Shown here piece by piece: positions 6,693-14,535 of a stretch of 14,535 nt of DNA (its first letter is position 1; every line of letters starts with the position of its first letter). The stretch comes from Monosiga brevicollis MX1. Lineage: Eukaryota; Opisthokonta; Choanoflagellata; Craspedida; Salpingoecidae. The notes below the pieces were generated by a model, which did not search any database, was not told the DNA's origin, and was given only the letters and a program-made list of their open reading frames with translations. The DNA lies in NCBI RefSeq assembly GCF_000002865.3, contig NW_001865086.1, positions 71,568 to 86,102 on the forward strand, written 5' to 3'. Made by a program: the position numbers and the translations under genes.

Positions 6693-9600
6693 CTACCCAC
6701 CCAGTAGATTCAAATCAGACGACTTGCGGAAGAGCAAAGGAAAAAAAGAAAAGAAGCAATCACAAGCAACGCACCTCTGACATGAGCTCGGGAGCGTTGC
6801 GCAAGACATCAACGGCTGGCCCGACTTGAGCAGCAGGTTGCTGTAGAATTTGCCCGGCGCTAAGCAGGTTTGGCCTTTGCTTCAGATTTGTTGCAAGTAA
6901 GGCTCGCGTTTCCTTGTACAAATCGCTCACTACGTCGCACATCTGCACAGAAACAGCCGTGAACAACAACAACGACGACAATGACGACGACGACGACGAC
7001 AACCAGAGCGTGTAACAATCATAGAGAAAAAAATAATAATTGACTGACCTCGGCCGCCAAATGAGGAAAGCTAAAGGCACCATCTCCCGCTGGTAAATTC
7101 CATCTGCAATGACCCACAACCTCATCGGTTCGCGATTGAGCCGGCGGCACCGTTTGTGGGTACATGTAGGTGTTGTAGAGCACGCAGCCAAAGGAAAAGG
7201 CATCTTGTGCTGGACGCGCCCCCACTCGGCCCCGGCCAAAAAGCACTTCGGGTGCCACATAGCCCGCCGTGCCCGACGATGCGGTGGCCGTAGATGGTAG
7301 CATGGTGGCTTCAGCGGCGGCCTTGGCAATGTCAAAATCGCCCAGCCGCACGACGGGCTGGTCCTGTGCACCGTCAAGCATGACGTTGCTCAGCTTCACA
7401 TCTCGGTGCACCAAGCCCTTGCTATGCATAAACGCCAGGGCCGTGCGCAGCTGATTCATCAGATTTGAAATCACGGTCGAGGTGGCCAGGTGGCGCGCCT
7501 TGCCAAGCCACTGCTGCAGATCCCCTTGTGTACACCATGGTTGTACCAGGTAGGCACTCGGGTGGCCTTCTTTCACGTCGACGAGCGCGCCAAGGACCGG
7601 AATGATGTGCGGGTGCTCAAGCTGGCGCATGGCACGAAGCTCACGCAGGAATGTACGGCACTGATCCTGTTTGTGTTGTCGAGCAAAAACATACTCCTTG
7701 ACGGCCAAATCTTGTTCCTCAGATTCTGGTAGCGCGGCGCGGGCCTGGTACACCTTGTGATTTTGGTTGTAATGAAGATCAAGTTGGCCCAGGCTGGAGA
7801 GCGACAATGTGCGATCCACTTCGGTCATGGCCTCCAAGATCAGGCTGGCTGGAAGGTCGGGCCCAAGCACAGTGCGGAGGCGCGCTCCCAGCGTGCTTTG
7901 TTCAGGGTGCAAAAAGACCAGCAGCGCTGGAAAGTGCCGATGCAGCAGCTGGGCGAGCTCGGCGACGTGGTCCACGTGTGACTGATTTGATAATTGTTGA
8001 CGCAAGGTGTCGCGTCGCGTTTCTAGCTTTTTGAGGTCCTGCTCGAGACCAGACCGAACAGCTTCAGGCAGATGTTGTAGAGCCGTGTGAAATCCTTGAA
8101 TAGCGGTCTCCACCTTGGTTAGTTCCTCGTGGGCAGCAGCCGATTCATCATCGACGTCTTGAGTCAAGCTGTTCACATGACCCATGCACGAGGTCAACAC
8201 GGAGAGCGTCGTGGCCTGCCAGTCGATCATGTCTTGCAACTGCTGCATCAGGGCTTGCACCTCGTGAAGCGCAAACGCCAGATACCAGTCTTGATGCTCA
8301 TAGTCGTGCTCAACTCTCCAGGTTATCAGCTGCTCCAGGCCGTTTTGCTCGGGCAAGCTCAGCTTTTCGTGGGCTTGGCACAGCTCCTCCCAGGCCTCGG
8401 GCAATGCCTCGGCTGGAGGTGGTGCACTCACATCCAAGCCTTCCACACGCTGCTCTAGTGTGTCCACGCGATGGTCCGTGTCGGTGGTTCCCGCTCTTGC
8501 CACAGCACGCAGGGCAGTAATCAGCTTCAGCACTAGCTGCTCGAGGTTGCTGTTGGCGTTGGTGAGCAATCGTTGGCGCTCAAGTCCCACGTCGCGTAGC
8601 ATGACGAGTTTATCCAGGACTGCTGCAAGGTCGGTTGGCATTGCCTCTTGGTTTGGTCCAATTGCCTGCATTCCGCTGGCATCCTTGGAGCTGGGACTTG
8701 GTTTGTGACGCTTAGAAGGCGGCGTGCCATTTGTTGCGGGTGGCGCCCGGGGCATATTCAACTTCTTGCCCAAGTCACTGGAACATTGCTGCAAGGCACT
8801 CAACACCGTCTGCAACGAAAACTGCTTTGCGATATCGTGCAGCTCTTGCAGCACTGATTCTAGGTTGTCAGTGTTGGGGTCCAATTGACTCAAGCGGTTG
8901 TTCAACGCTTCGGGCGCTGCCAGTGCCTGGTCGAGCGCGCCGAGGGCCCGGGTGGTGGTCGCCTGGAAGGCAGCCCAGTCCATGGCAGGAAACTCTGGTG
9001 GCGCTTCGTCGATGGTCCTCTGGATGTCCGCAACTGCCGTTGCAAGATTGGGGCTTTGTTTGGCGGCACCGCTGATAAAGGCATCGAGGTGGGGGAGGGG
9101 ATGGGTGGTGGTGTGCTCCGGCAGGAGTGGCCTGAGCCAGGTATCCACTGCCACCACAACAGAGGCCGTAGTCTAATGGAGGGTTGTGTGGTGCCATTGG
9201 TCGTGATTAGGTTGGACGAGGCCGTGGGGATTGGGGCAATAAATGCATTGGGGAAAACAAGATGGGGGAGAAGGCTCACCTCGAGGGTGGGGGTGGTGGG
9301 CAGAGACGGCAGCCAGGCGGGAGGCGATGCAGGCGTGGGCGGAGCGAGGGGTGCGGGTGGTTGTGATAGGCGAGCCTCGTGGGCAGCAAACACGGGCTCC
9401 AGCTTGTCGCCATGCCCGCGTTGACGTCCAAGATCAAGGGGCGTTCTGCCACTCTGAGAACATGTGATTGGAGCGTGTGAGGTGGGCAGCGACGTGAGGG
9501 CTGAGTTGGGCGACGTGCATTTGCTTTCTCATAACAAAGGCGAGGTGACAATGCTTTGAAGTGGGCTGAAGACGCCAGACACGCGAGTGGTGTGCAAATG

Positions 9601-11032
9601 GTGCGGGCAGGTAGCAGGGGTGTCCGAACGGAGGCGTGCTTGGAGAGAGGAAAAAAAAAAAAAAGGGCGCGTGTGCCGGGGGCAAAAGTCAAGGCACGGC
9701 CACCGAAAGCCGCTTGGGCGAGCGAGGGAGGCAGAGGCGTGATGGCAAGGGGTTGGGGATGGATCAGAAAAAGGGGAGAGCGAGGACGGCAGGCGGAAGA
9801 GACCAGCGGGGCGCGGGGAGCACTGACAAAGCGCGGAAGAAAAAAGGGGGGAAGAAGAGGGATAGCGGGAAAGAAGAAAAGGAGCCAGGGGGGAGAACGG
9901 ACGCGCACGCGTGGGCAGGGTGTAGCGGAGAGGAGGGACGGGGGCAAAGGCGACGGGGCAGCGGGAGCAGGTGCAGCAGTCATAGGGGGGTAAAGGGGGG
10001 AAGAGGGAGGTACTGTACTGACGTCGTTCTTGGCTTCAGTATCAACATCGCGCTTCAACAGCATCTCCACCACCTTGTCATGACCGTTATAGCAGGCCTC
10101 GTGCAGTGGTGTACTGCCAAACTGTGGGATGATGCATCAGCATGACGTACAGGTACAGCATCATCATCATCAGCATGGGGTACAGGTGCAGCATCATAGG
10201 GGGGTAAAGGGGGAGAAGAGGGAGGTACTGTACTGACGTAGTTCTTGGCTTTAGCATCAGCACCGTGCTTCAACAGCATCTCCACCACCTTGACATGACC
10301 GTTATCGCAAGCAAAGTGCAGTGGTGTATCGCCATCCTGTCGGATGATGCATCAGCATGACGTACAGGTACAGCATCATCATCATCATCAGCATCATCAT
10401 CATCATGGGGTACAGGTGTACCATCATAGGGGGGTAAAGGGGGGAAGGGGGAGGTACTGTACTGACCTTGTTCTTGGCTTTAGCATCAGCACCGTGCTTC
10501 AACAGCATCTCCACCACCTTGTCATGACCCTTAAAGCAGGCATTGTGCAGTGGTGTATAGCCACTCTGTGGGATGATGCATCAGCATGACGTACAGGTAC
10601 AGCATCGTCATAATCATCAGCATCATCATCATCATGGGGTACGGGTGCAGCATCATAGGGGGGTTAAAGGGGGGAAGAGGGAGGTACTGTACTGACGTTT
10701 TTCTTGGCTTCAGCATCAGCACCGTACTGCAACAGCATCTCCACCACCTTGACATGACCGTTATCACAGGCCCAGTGCAGTGGTGTCCAGCCAAGCTGTG
10801 GGATGATGCAAACATGCAGTATATGTCCCATGTTATACCATAACGTCACCCCATCCAGTGACATTTTCAAAGTGTAACCAATATCACACAGCATCATACC
10901 AAACAGCATACGTACGAAACCATCTTTGAATTGGGCAGCACGTCGAATGCGTTGTTGGTCCCAACTGGTCAACAGCTGCAGCGCCCTTTGTGGATCTGGT
11001 GAATAACACGCATCCCACAGCTGATCACTCAT
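5896..11032 (-). CDS. Ankyrin-repeat / protein kinase / PARP fusion protein, 11 exons, 1200 aa
   Basis: Predicted exons: 11032-10916, 10795-10697, 10565-10467, 10336-10238, 10121-10023, 9453-9280, 9172-7049, 6942-6775, 6692-6321, 6240-6095, 6001-5896. All introns are GT-AG. Junctions are phase 0 except the last, where CG plus G restores an Arg codon. Domain order: N-terminal helix (1-39), ankyrins (40-171 plus a degenerate one to about 200), Pro-rich linker, helical region (about 235-680), kinase (about 690-975) and PARP (about 1010-1200). It should transfer phosphate to Ser/Thr and ADP-ribose from NAD+ to targets recruited by the ankyrins. The kinase-to-PARP junction crosses an 82-bp intron with no room for a separate promoter, so one polypeptide is favoured over two genes. 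Tankyrases share ankyrins plus PARP, and TKL kinases with ankyrins are known. I do not recall this triple combination. Confidence 0.8.
6775..6942 (-). CDS. Exon 8: end of kinase C-lobe and linker to PARP
   Basis: The acceptor is TTTCTGTGCAG ending at 6943. It encodes [20 protein letters not shown], then [13 protein letters not shown], which matches the last conserved Arg-containing segment of kinase domains (xxxRPxxxxIL). The donor is GTGCGT at 6774. If this donor were not used, the frame would stop at 6762-6760 and give a kinase without PARP, a possible alternative product. The next intron (6774-6693) is 82 bp. Confidence 0.8.
7049..9172 (-). CDS. Exon 7: helical region and most of the kinase domain
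   Basis: 708 codons. The first 450 residues are Leu/Gln/Glu-rich and mostly helical, with coiled-coil-like stretches ([18 protein letters not shown]). A basic patch PPSKRHKP (about residue 380) could be a nuclear localisation signal. The kinase part follows: AVKEYV (Lys 721), FLRELRAM (Glu 739), HRDVKLSN (Asp 820, Asn 825), GDFDIAKA (DFG position, 841-843), YVAPE (871), DAFSFG (Asp 886). The catalytic Lys, Glu, HRD Asp and metal-binding Asp are all present. The glycine-rich loop is degenerate ([16 protein letters not shown]), and DFG reads DFD. It ends at a GTCAGT donor at 7048. Confidence 0.9.
9280..9453 (-). CDS. Exon 6: degenerate ankyrin repeat and Pro-rich linker
   Basis: The acceptor is TTCTCAG ending at 9454. 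The exon begins [20 protein letters not shown], a degraded fifth ankyrin motif (TPLH changed to TPLD). It then becomes Pro/Ala-rich ([16 protein letters not shown]) and ends at a GTGAGC donor (9279). The upstream intron (10022-9454, 569 bp) is far longer than the others and pyrimidine-rich on the sense strand. The downstream intron is 107 bp and ends in ATTAG. Confidence 0.75.
9454..10022. other. Long pyrimidine-rich intron 5
   Basis: A 569-bp intron that begins with the repeat-unit intron sequence (GTCAGTACAGTACC) and then becomes Pro/Ser-codon-like C/T-rich DNA with a run of 14 T on the sense strand (A run at 9651-9664). The frame stays open through most of it because of composition, but entering exon 6 this way would be out of frame. 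No degenerate ankyrin exon was found within it. Confidence 0.6.
10023..10795 (-). CDS. Four single-exon ankyrin repeats (exons 2-5)
   Basis: Each exon is exactly 99 bp, 33 codons, phase 0 at both ends, and encodes one full ankyrin repeat of the form xGxTPLHxACxxGHxKVVEM followed by LL, xxGADAxAKN. Variation is mainly at the first three residues (LGW, SGY, DGD, FGS) and at HWACDN / HNACFK / HFACDN / HEACYN. The fourth is the most diverged, with [10 protein letters not shown] at its end. The intervening introns (131, 130 and 116 bp) are themselves near copies, starting GTCAGTACAGTACC and ending ATCATCCCACAG or ATCATCCGACAG. The ankyrins presumably form the target-binding surface. Confidence 0.9.
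10023..10795 (-). repeat. Tandem exon+intron units of 215-230 bp
   Basis: Exon starts at 10795, 10565, 10336 and 10121 give periods of 230, 229 and 215 bp. The repeat includes intron sequence; length differences come mainly from an internal ATG/CAT trinucleotide stretch (plus-strand ATCATCATC) in the introns. This points to recent unequal crossing-over or gene conversion of whole exon-intron units. Confidence 0.9.
10916..11032 (-). CDS. Exon 1 of the fusion gene: N-terminal helical segment
   Basis: Starts at ATG ([20 protein letters not shown]) and resembles the helical start of an ankyrin stack (LWDAC...LL). The donor is GTACGT at 10915, and the intron 10915-10796 (120 bp) ends in the same GCATCATCCCACAG as the later introns. 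Because 120 is divisible by three and free of stops, retention would only insert 40 residues; splicing is preferred because the acceptor is identical to the other repeat-unit acceptors. Confidence 0.65.
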
Positions 11033-11428
11033 GGTAACGGTATCTCTCTCTATTCACCATCCGCTTCAAACCGCTTTGCTTGCTTCTCTATCCACCATCA
11101 ATCTCATGAGCCCCCTCCAAGTACAACTCGTCTGACAACCCAGAATTCGGACTGGGATTCGACAGGCGCGCGCCGTTTCCAAAACGGCAGCCAGTCAGCG
11201 GGTCTTTGCTCTTCTCTGTCTGATGCACCAAACGACTCACCTTTGGCCAGTAGTTCTCGATGACAGTTGCGAGGACGGGTGGACTTGATTGCCCAAGCGC
11301 ACGTTGTCGACTGCGAGGCGAGATCAGTGGCCTCACAGAAAGCAAGAAATGCTTTTAATCAAAACTTTCTGGCGTCGCCGCAAGGCCCCGACCAGGAGAG
11401 TCTCGTACCAAGCACAAGTGATCACTCA

Positions 11429-11429
<1 letters not shown>
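11033..11429. other. Upstream region of the fusion gene
   Basis: It should contain the promoter and 5' UTR of the minus-strand gene. A GTGAGTCG donor on the minus strand (plus 11232-11239) follows a short open stretch ending ENYWPK, so a non-coding or short coding 5' exon is possible. No core promoter motif is clear. Confidence 0.3.

Positions 11430-11463
<34 letters not shown>
11430..11463. repeat. (CA)17 microsatellite
   Basis: Uninterrupted CA dinucleotides, 34 nt. Confidence 0.95.
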
Positions 11464-11465
<2 letters not shown>

Positions 11466-11537
11466 GCAAGACACATCAAGCAGCCCGCCGATGCCGATAC
11501 CGATACCGACACCGCTGCCAAAAAAGGGCACCACCAC

Positions 11538-11575
11538 CAAGAAGAAGAAGAAGAAGAAGAAGAAGAAGAAGAAGA
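11538..11575. repeat. (AAG)12 microsatellite
   Basis: About 12 AAG triplets in a row, followed by variant units GACGAAG and CAAAAG repeats. It can be read as poly-Lys or poly-Glu, but nothing supports coding. Confidence 0.92.
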
Positions 11576-11636
11576 CGAAGTCAAAAGCAAAAGCAAAAGC
11601 TTTAACTGACCAAAAGGAAGGAAAATGCAAGCAACA

Positions 11637-11692
11637 ACACACACACACACACACACAACACACACACACAACACACACACACACACACACAC
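11637..11692. repeat. Interrupted CA microsatellite
   Basis: CA tract with two AACAC interruptions, 56 nt. From 11700 to 12120 I see no supported gene; a small inverted repeat (CTTCTTCT ... AGAAGAAG, 11707-11746) and short CTCTCTCAAA units (11940-12005) are the only structure. Confidence 0.9.
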
Positions 11693-12121
11693 GTTTACAC
11701 CTTTTTCTTCTTCTTTTTCAATTTTTACTTTCGAAGAAGAAGAAATGCCACAGTGATAAAAGCAAATTCATTGGGTCCTGGCCCGGGCTCACGAGTGAAA
11801 AGGACGGTTTGCACCGGTCAATCGGATCGCCACGCCCAACGTACCTGCCAATCTATTGGCTCGGCTGATCGAGCCCCCGCGTATTTCTTTTTTCTGCGCA
11901 CCAACCACACCCATAGAGAGTGTGATTCGTCTCTGTCACTGTCTCTCTCTTCTTTCTTGCTAGCTCAGTCTCTCTCAAACTCTCTCTCAAACTCTCTCAA
12001 ACTCCCAAACGTGAGCGACCATTCCTGACGACAAGCTTTAGGTTCATTGCCATGGCGGTCATTGGGATGATGCTCGTTCCCTTTGAAACGCGCGTTGCCT
12101 TCTGGAGCATCGCAACCGTAA

Positions 12122-12336
12122 CCTTCACAAACCGAACTATCTCCTGCAGTAACTTATATTCTTATTACTAGCAGAAATACATTAACTTCTCGTATATCGA
12201 AATGAACTGTTAAAAGAAGAGTAAAAACCGAGGTGCATTCAACCTCCACAAACTCAGGTTTCCCCTGCAGCAACTTGTATATCTACGCATAATACAACTA
12301 CATTAACTTCACAGATATCGACATAAACTCCTCAAC
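12122..12336. repeat. Diverged 121-bp direct repeat, AT-rich
   Basis: CCTGCAG at 12143 and 12264, and TACATTAACTT at 12178 and 12299, are each 121 bp apart, with CCTnCACAAAC and AGATATCGA-like matches between them. A third partial start may lie near 12359. The segment is noticeably more AT-rich than its surroundings. Confidence 0.7.
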
Positions 12337-12434
12337 GATAGAAATGTAAAATAAGAGGGTGTGTTCAATATTGCGAGGTTCGGGGCAGCAAGGGCAGCGG
12401 GTGATGGGACTGTGGAAGGGCAGCGGGTGTCGGG

Positions 12435-12600
<166 letters not shown>

Positions 12601-12661
12601 GAGGAGGCAGGAAGATGGACCTGATTCCCGCGACCGACTCTTGACGTCCTCTTGATGTTTC

Positions 12662-13920
12662 ATGTTGTGTCTTCAGGCCACCTTGGCACTGGCTGCTGCC
12701 CAGGATCCTGCCGAGGGCTGGATGGGCTACGCCAAGGGCGTGTCGCCCCGTGGCACCGTAAGCCACACTGCGACCTTGCCATTTGAAACTTGTCTGCTGC
12801 CCTGATGCCAACTCTGCATACCCTCATATCCTTTTCGTGAACAGGGTGTGTTCACCCATGCCGAGGCCAAGTGGAAGGCTTTGAGCAAGCCAAACAACGC
12901 TGCCAATGCCTTCTATTCCCCCTGGTTTGGCATCGAGAGCTCAGACAACCTCAACCTCATCCAGCCCGTGAACCCTTGGACTGGCCGCGCTTGGTAAGCA
13001 CCTCCGGCCCCTTCTTCTTCGATTCCATACCCGACGCCCCGCTTCTCAAGTGTCTGTGAGACAAGAACAACAAAAAACCCCGATCATGGGAACAACCAAA
13101 GACAAAAATTTTGGAGATCACGAGCGTCATCGGCACTCACCTGCCCAATCACTTGCGCGCACGTTTATAGGCAAATGTACATCGAGTGTATGTGAACGCA
13201 AATGGAATGTGGAATGGATACCGACCTTGTAGACGTTGCCGTCCCGGCCATACACTCACCGATACTTGCCGCACGCTTCCTCGGATTTCCAGTGGGAACC
13301 CGAGCATAACGAGAACAGCCAGGGCCATATCGTGTCCGCTGGCGATGTGCTCCACGGTGTCATCGACCTGGACCAGAGCAGCCAGACCTACATCATCTCG
13401 CACACCAACCTGAACACGGGCTGGAACGTGAAGGTCTGTCCCTGTGGCCACTGCACCCCGTGCGCTGGGTCCCACCCCTCGATACAACACTGATTCGGCG
13501 CTTTTCTGGCTTGCATCACGCACAGACGCAAATTCCGGTTCAGCGCAAGCTGTCAGGCAAATACAAGGAGTACACCATCCTGTACTTTGTCTTTGAGAAG
13601 ACCTTTGCCTGCCACCAATACCCCGCCGAGGAGGTTGTCACCTTTTACGACATTGCCGTTCAATACGACAACCAGACGGTCCGTACGCTCAAGGGCAGCT
13701 ATGATCCGTCCCTTTCTGGATCGCCGTGTCGGCTCCCGCTCAAACTTCCCCGCTTATCGAAACACACTGGCAGGTCGCCCCCACTTGGACGACTGCGTAT
13801 GTCGATGACAACTGCAACAACCGCGCCCATATCCTCAACGAGTTGGTAGCCCACCCAACTGCTGTGCCCCGGCTTCTCACACGCAACGTGCAATTTGACC
13901 AATGTCTCACTCTGCCTTGA
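12662..13920 (+). CDS. Small, probably secreted protein with glutamic-peptidase-like motifs (at least 5 exons)
   Basis: Exons: 12662-12757, 12845-12993, 13293-13433, 13526-13678, 13774-13920, all with GT-AG introns. The ATG at 12662 gives MLCLQATLALAAAQDP, a short signal-peptide-like start; alternatively TTCAG at 12676 is an acceptor and the true start lies further upstream. Conserved-looking blocks are GWMGYAKGVSPRGTGVFTHA, FYSPWFGIESSDNLNLIQPV, NPWTGRAW, QWEPEHNENS, YKEYTILYFVFEKTFACHQY, VVTFYDIAVQYDN and TTAYVDDNCNNRAHILNE. W(F/V)GI...IQ and the later FVFEK align by eye with the Gln- and Glu-containing motifs of G1 (eqolisin) peptidases, which have a concanavalin-A-like fold. The function is a hypothesis. 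Exon 2 ends in phase 2 and exon 3 starts in phase 0, so a micro-exon in 12994-13292 or a sequence error is implied. The stop at 13918-13920 may instead be bypassed through a GTAGCC donor near 13846. Confidence 0.65.
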
Positions 13921-14278
13921 TGCATCTTGCTTGGAACTACCTCCATGTAAATGCGTGTCTATATCAGACGCTGGCCTTCAGCAACACAGGGGCCGGCTGC
14001 GTACGACACACCCCATGCCCCTCCTCCCCCCCTTTCTTTTTTCTTTTTTGCGCTGACTGCGGCTTTCAAAGTGGGCAAGTCTCCCTTGCGATACACAATT
14101 CAACACCTAGAGGTGCAGTTTTGTTGGCATGTACCTGTACATGTTGCTGCTGTGCTGCCAGTACACTCGACAAAGCAATCCAACACCATCTTTTCGACCC
14201 CCCACCCCGATTTATGACACATCTGCTTGTCCTTCTTTTTGCAATTCTGCCTGACATTGTTTTTACACCCAAAATCAG

Positions 14279-14284
14279 AATAAA
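14279..14284 (+). promoter_or_regulatory. Possible poly(A) signal AATAAA
   Basis: Canonical AATAAA about 360 bp downstream of the stop at 13920, on the same strand. The distance is long for a compact genome, so it may be coincidental or serve unrecognised extra 3' exons. The rest of 13921-14535 shows no gene that I can support. Confidence 0.3.
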
Positions 14285-14535
14285 ATCACACCCACACCAC
14301 CACCAAGACCCAGTTGCAAGATCGTGGACACGCTGTGCAATTCTTCACCATCACCACCATTAACGCCCTCATCGGGGGTTGCTCCAGAGATTGGAAAGAC
14401 GTCGCACACGGACGTGGTGCAATACACTTGGCGTTTGCCCTTTGTCGTTTTCCGTTTGTCGTTTGTGACCCTCAGCGGGCAGAGCGCGTGCGGAGTCGGG
14501 TTGGCAACTGGGATTAAATTAAACCCGGCAGCATG

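Noticed and set aside
8129-9424. Several plus-strand open frames of 70-180 codons opposite the kinase exon
   Set aside because: They are antisense shadows of a strongly coding GC-rich exon and have no recognisable motifs.
9276-10073. 265-codon minus-strand open frame through the last ankyrin exon
   Set aside because: It runs through intron 5 and enters exon 6 in the wrong frame; the exon 5 and exon 6 ankyrin motifs need the splice.
10796-10915. Reading exon 1 and exon 2 of the fusion gene as one continuous exon
   Set aside because: The 120-bp segment is open and in frame, but it begins with GTACGT and ends with the same acceptor as the other repeat-unit introns, and it shows no ankyrin pattern; treated as an intron.
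11355-11690. Phe/Val/Cys-rich and Lys-rich open frames
   Set aside because: They arise from CA and AAG microsatellites.

Overview
The window looks like nuclear DNA of a unicellular eukaryote. Its genes are cut by many short GT-AG introns of about 80-130 bp, coding parts are GC-rich, and there are many microsatellites. Intron density, ankyrin-kinase architecture and a secreted beta-helix-like exon would fit a choanoflagellate such as a Monosiga-type genome, but that assignment is inference; no rRNA, tRNA or organellar marker is visible.

Layout. Positions 1-936 (minus strand) hold the 5' part of a putative secreted beta-helix protein (369 down to 1, running off the window) and, directly upstream, two exons of a possible membrane or channel-like protein (936-369). 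Positions 937-3200 are mostly low complexity: a G-rich/GA-rich tract, an AGC-type trinucleotide array, (CA)15, a long CT-rich satellite with a perfect 94-bp higher-order repeat, and (CA)38. A roughly 200-bp dispersed repeat interrupts the CT satellite and has a second copy at 5362-5572. An isolated plus-strand coding-like exon ends at 3443. Positions 4078-4976 (minus) are a decayed copy of a PARP catalytic domain.

The centre, 5896-11032 on the minus strand, is an 11-exon gene that I reconstruct as a 1200-residue protein. It has four single-exon ankyrin repeats plus one degenerate repeat, a proline-rich linker, a long helical region with a nuclear-localisation-like patch, a TKL/Ser-Thr-type protein kinase domain, and a C-terminal PARP domain with an intact His-Tyr-Glu triad. 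Splice phases join in frame throughout. The ankyrin exons lie in a tandem array of nearly identical exon+intron units of about 215-230 bp. The architecture recalls tankyrase (ankyrins plus PARP) but has a kinase in place of the SAM domain.

Positions 11033-12660 are intergenic and repeat-rich: two CA tracts, (AAG)12, a diverged 121-bp AT-rich direct repeat, and (TG)80. From 12662 to 13920 a plus-strand gene of at least five exons encodes a small, probably secreted protein. It carries two motifs that resemble the Gln and Glu active-site surroundings of glutamic (G1/eqolisin) peptidases. The last 600 bp show only a possible poly(A) signal.

All exon boundaries are manual predictions from splice motifs and reading frame, without transcript data.
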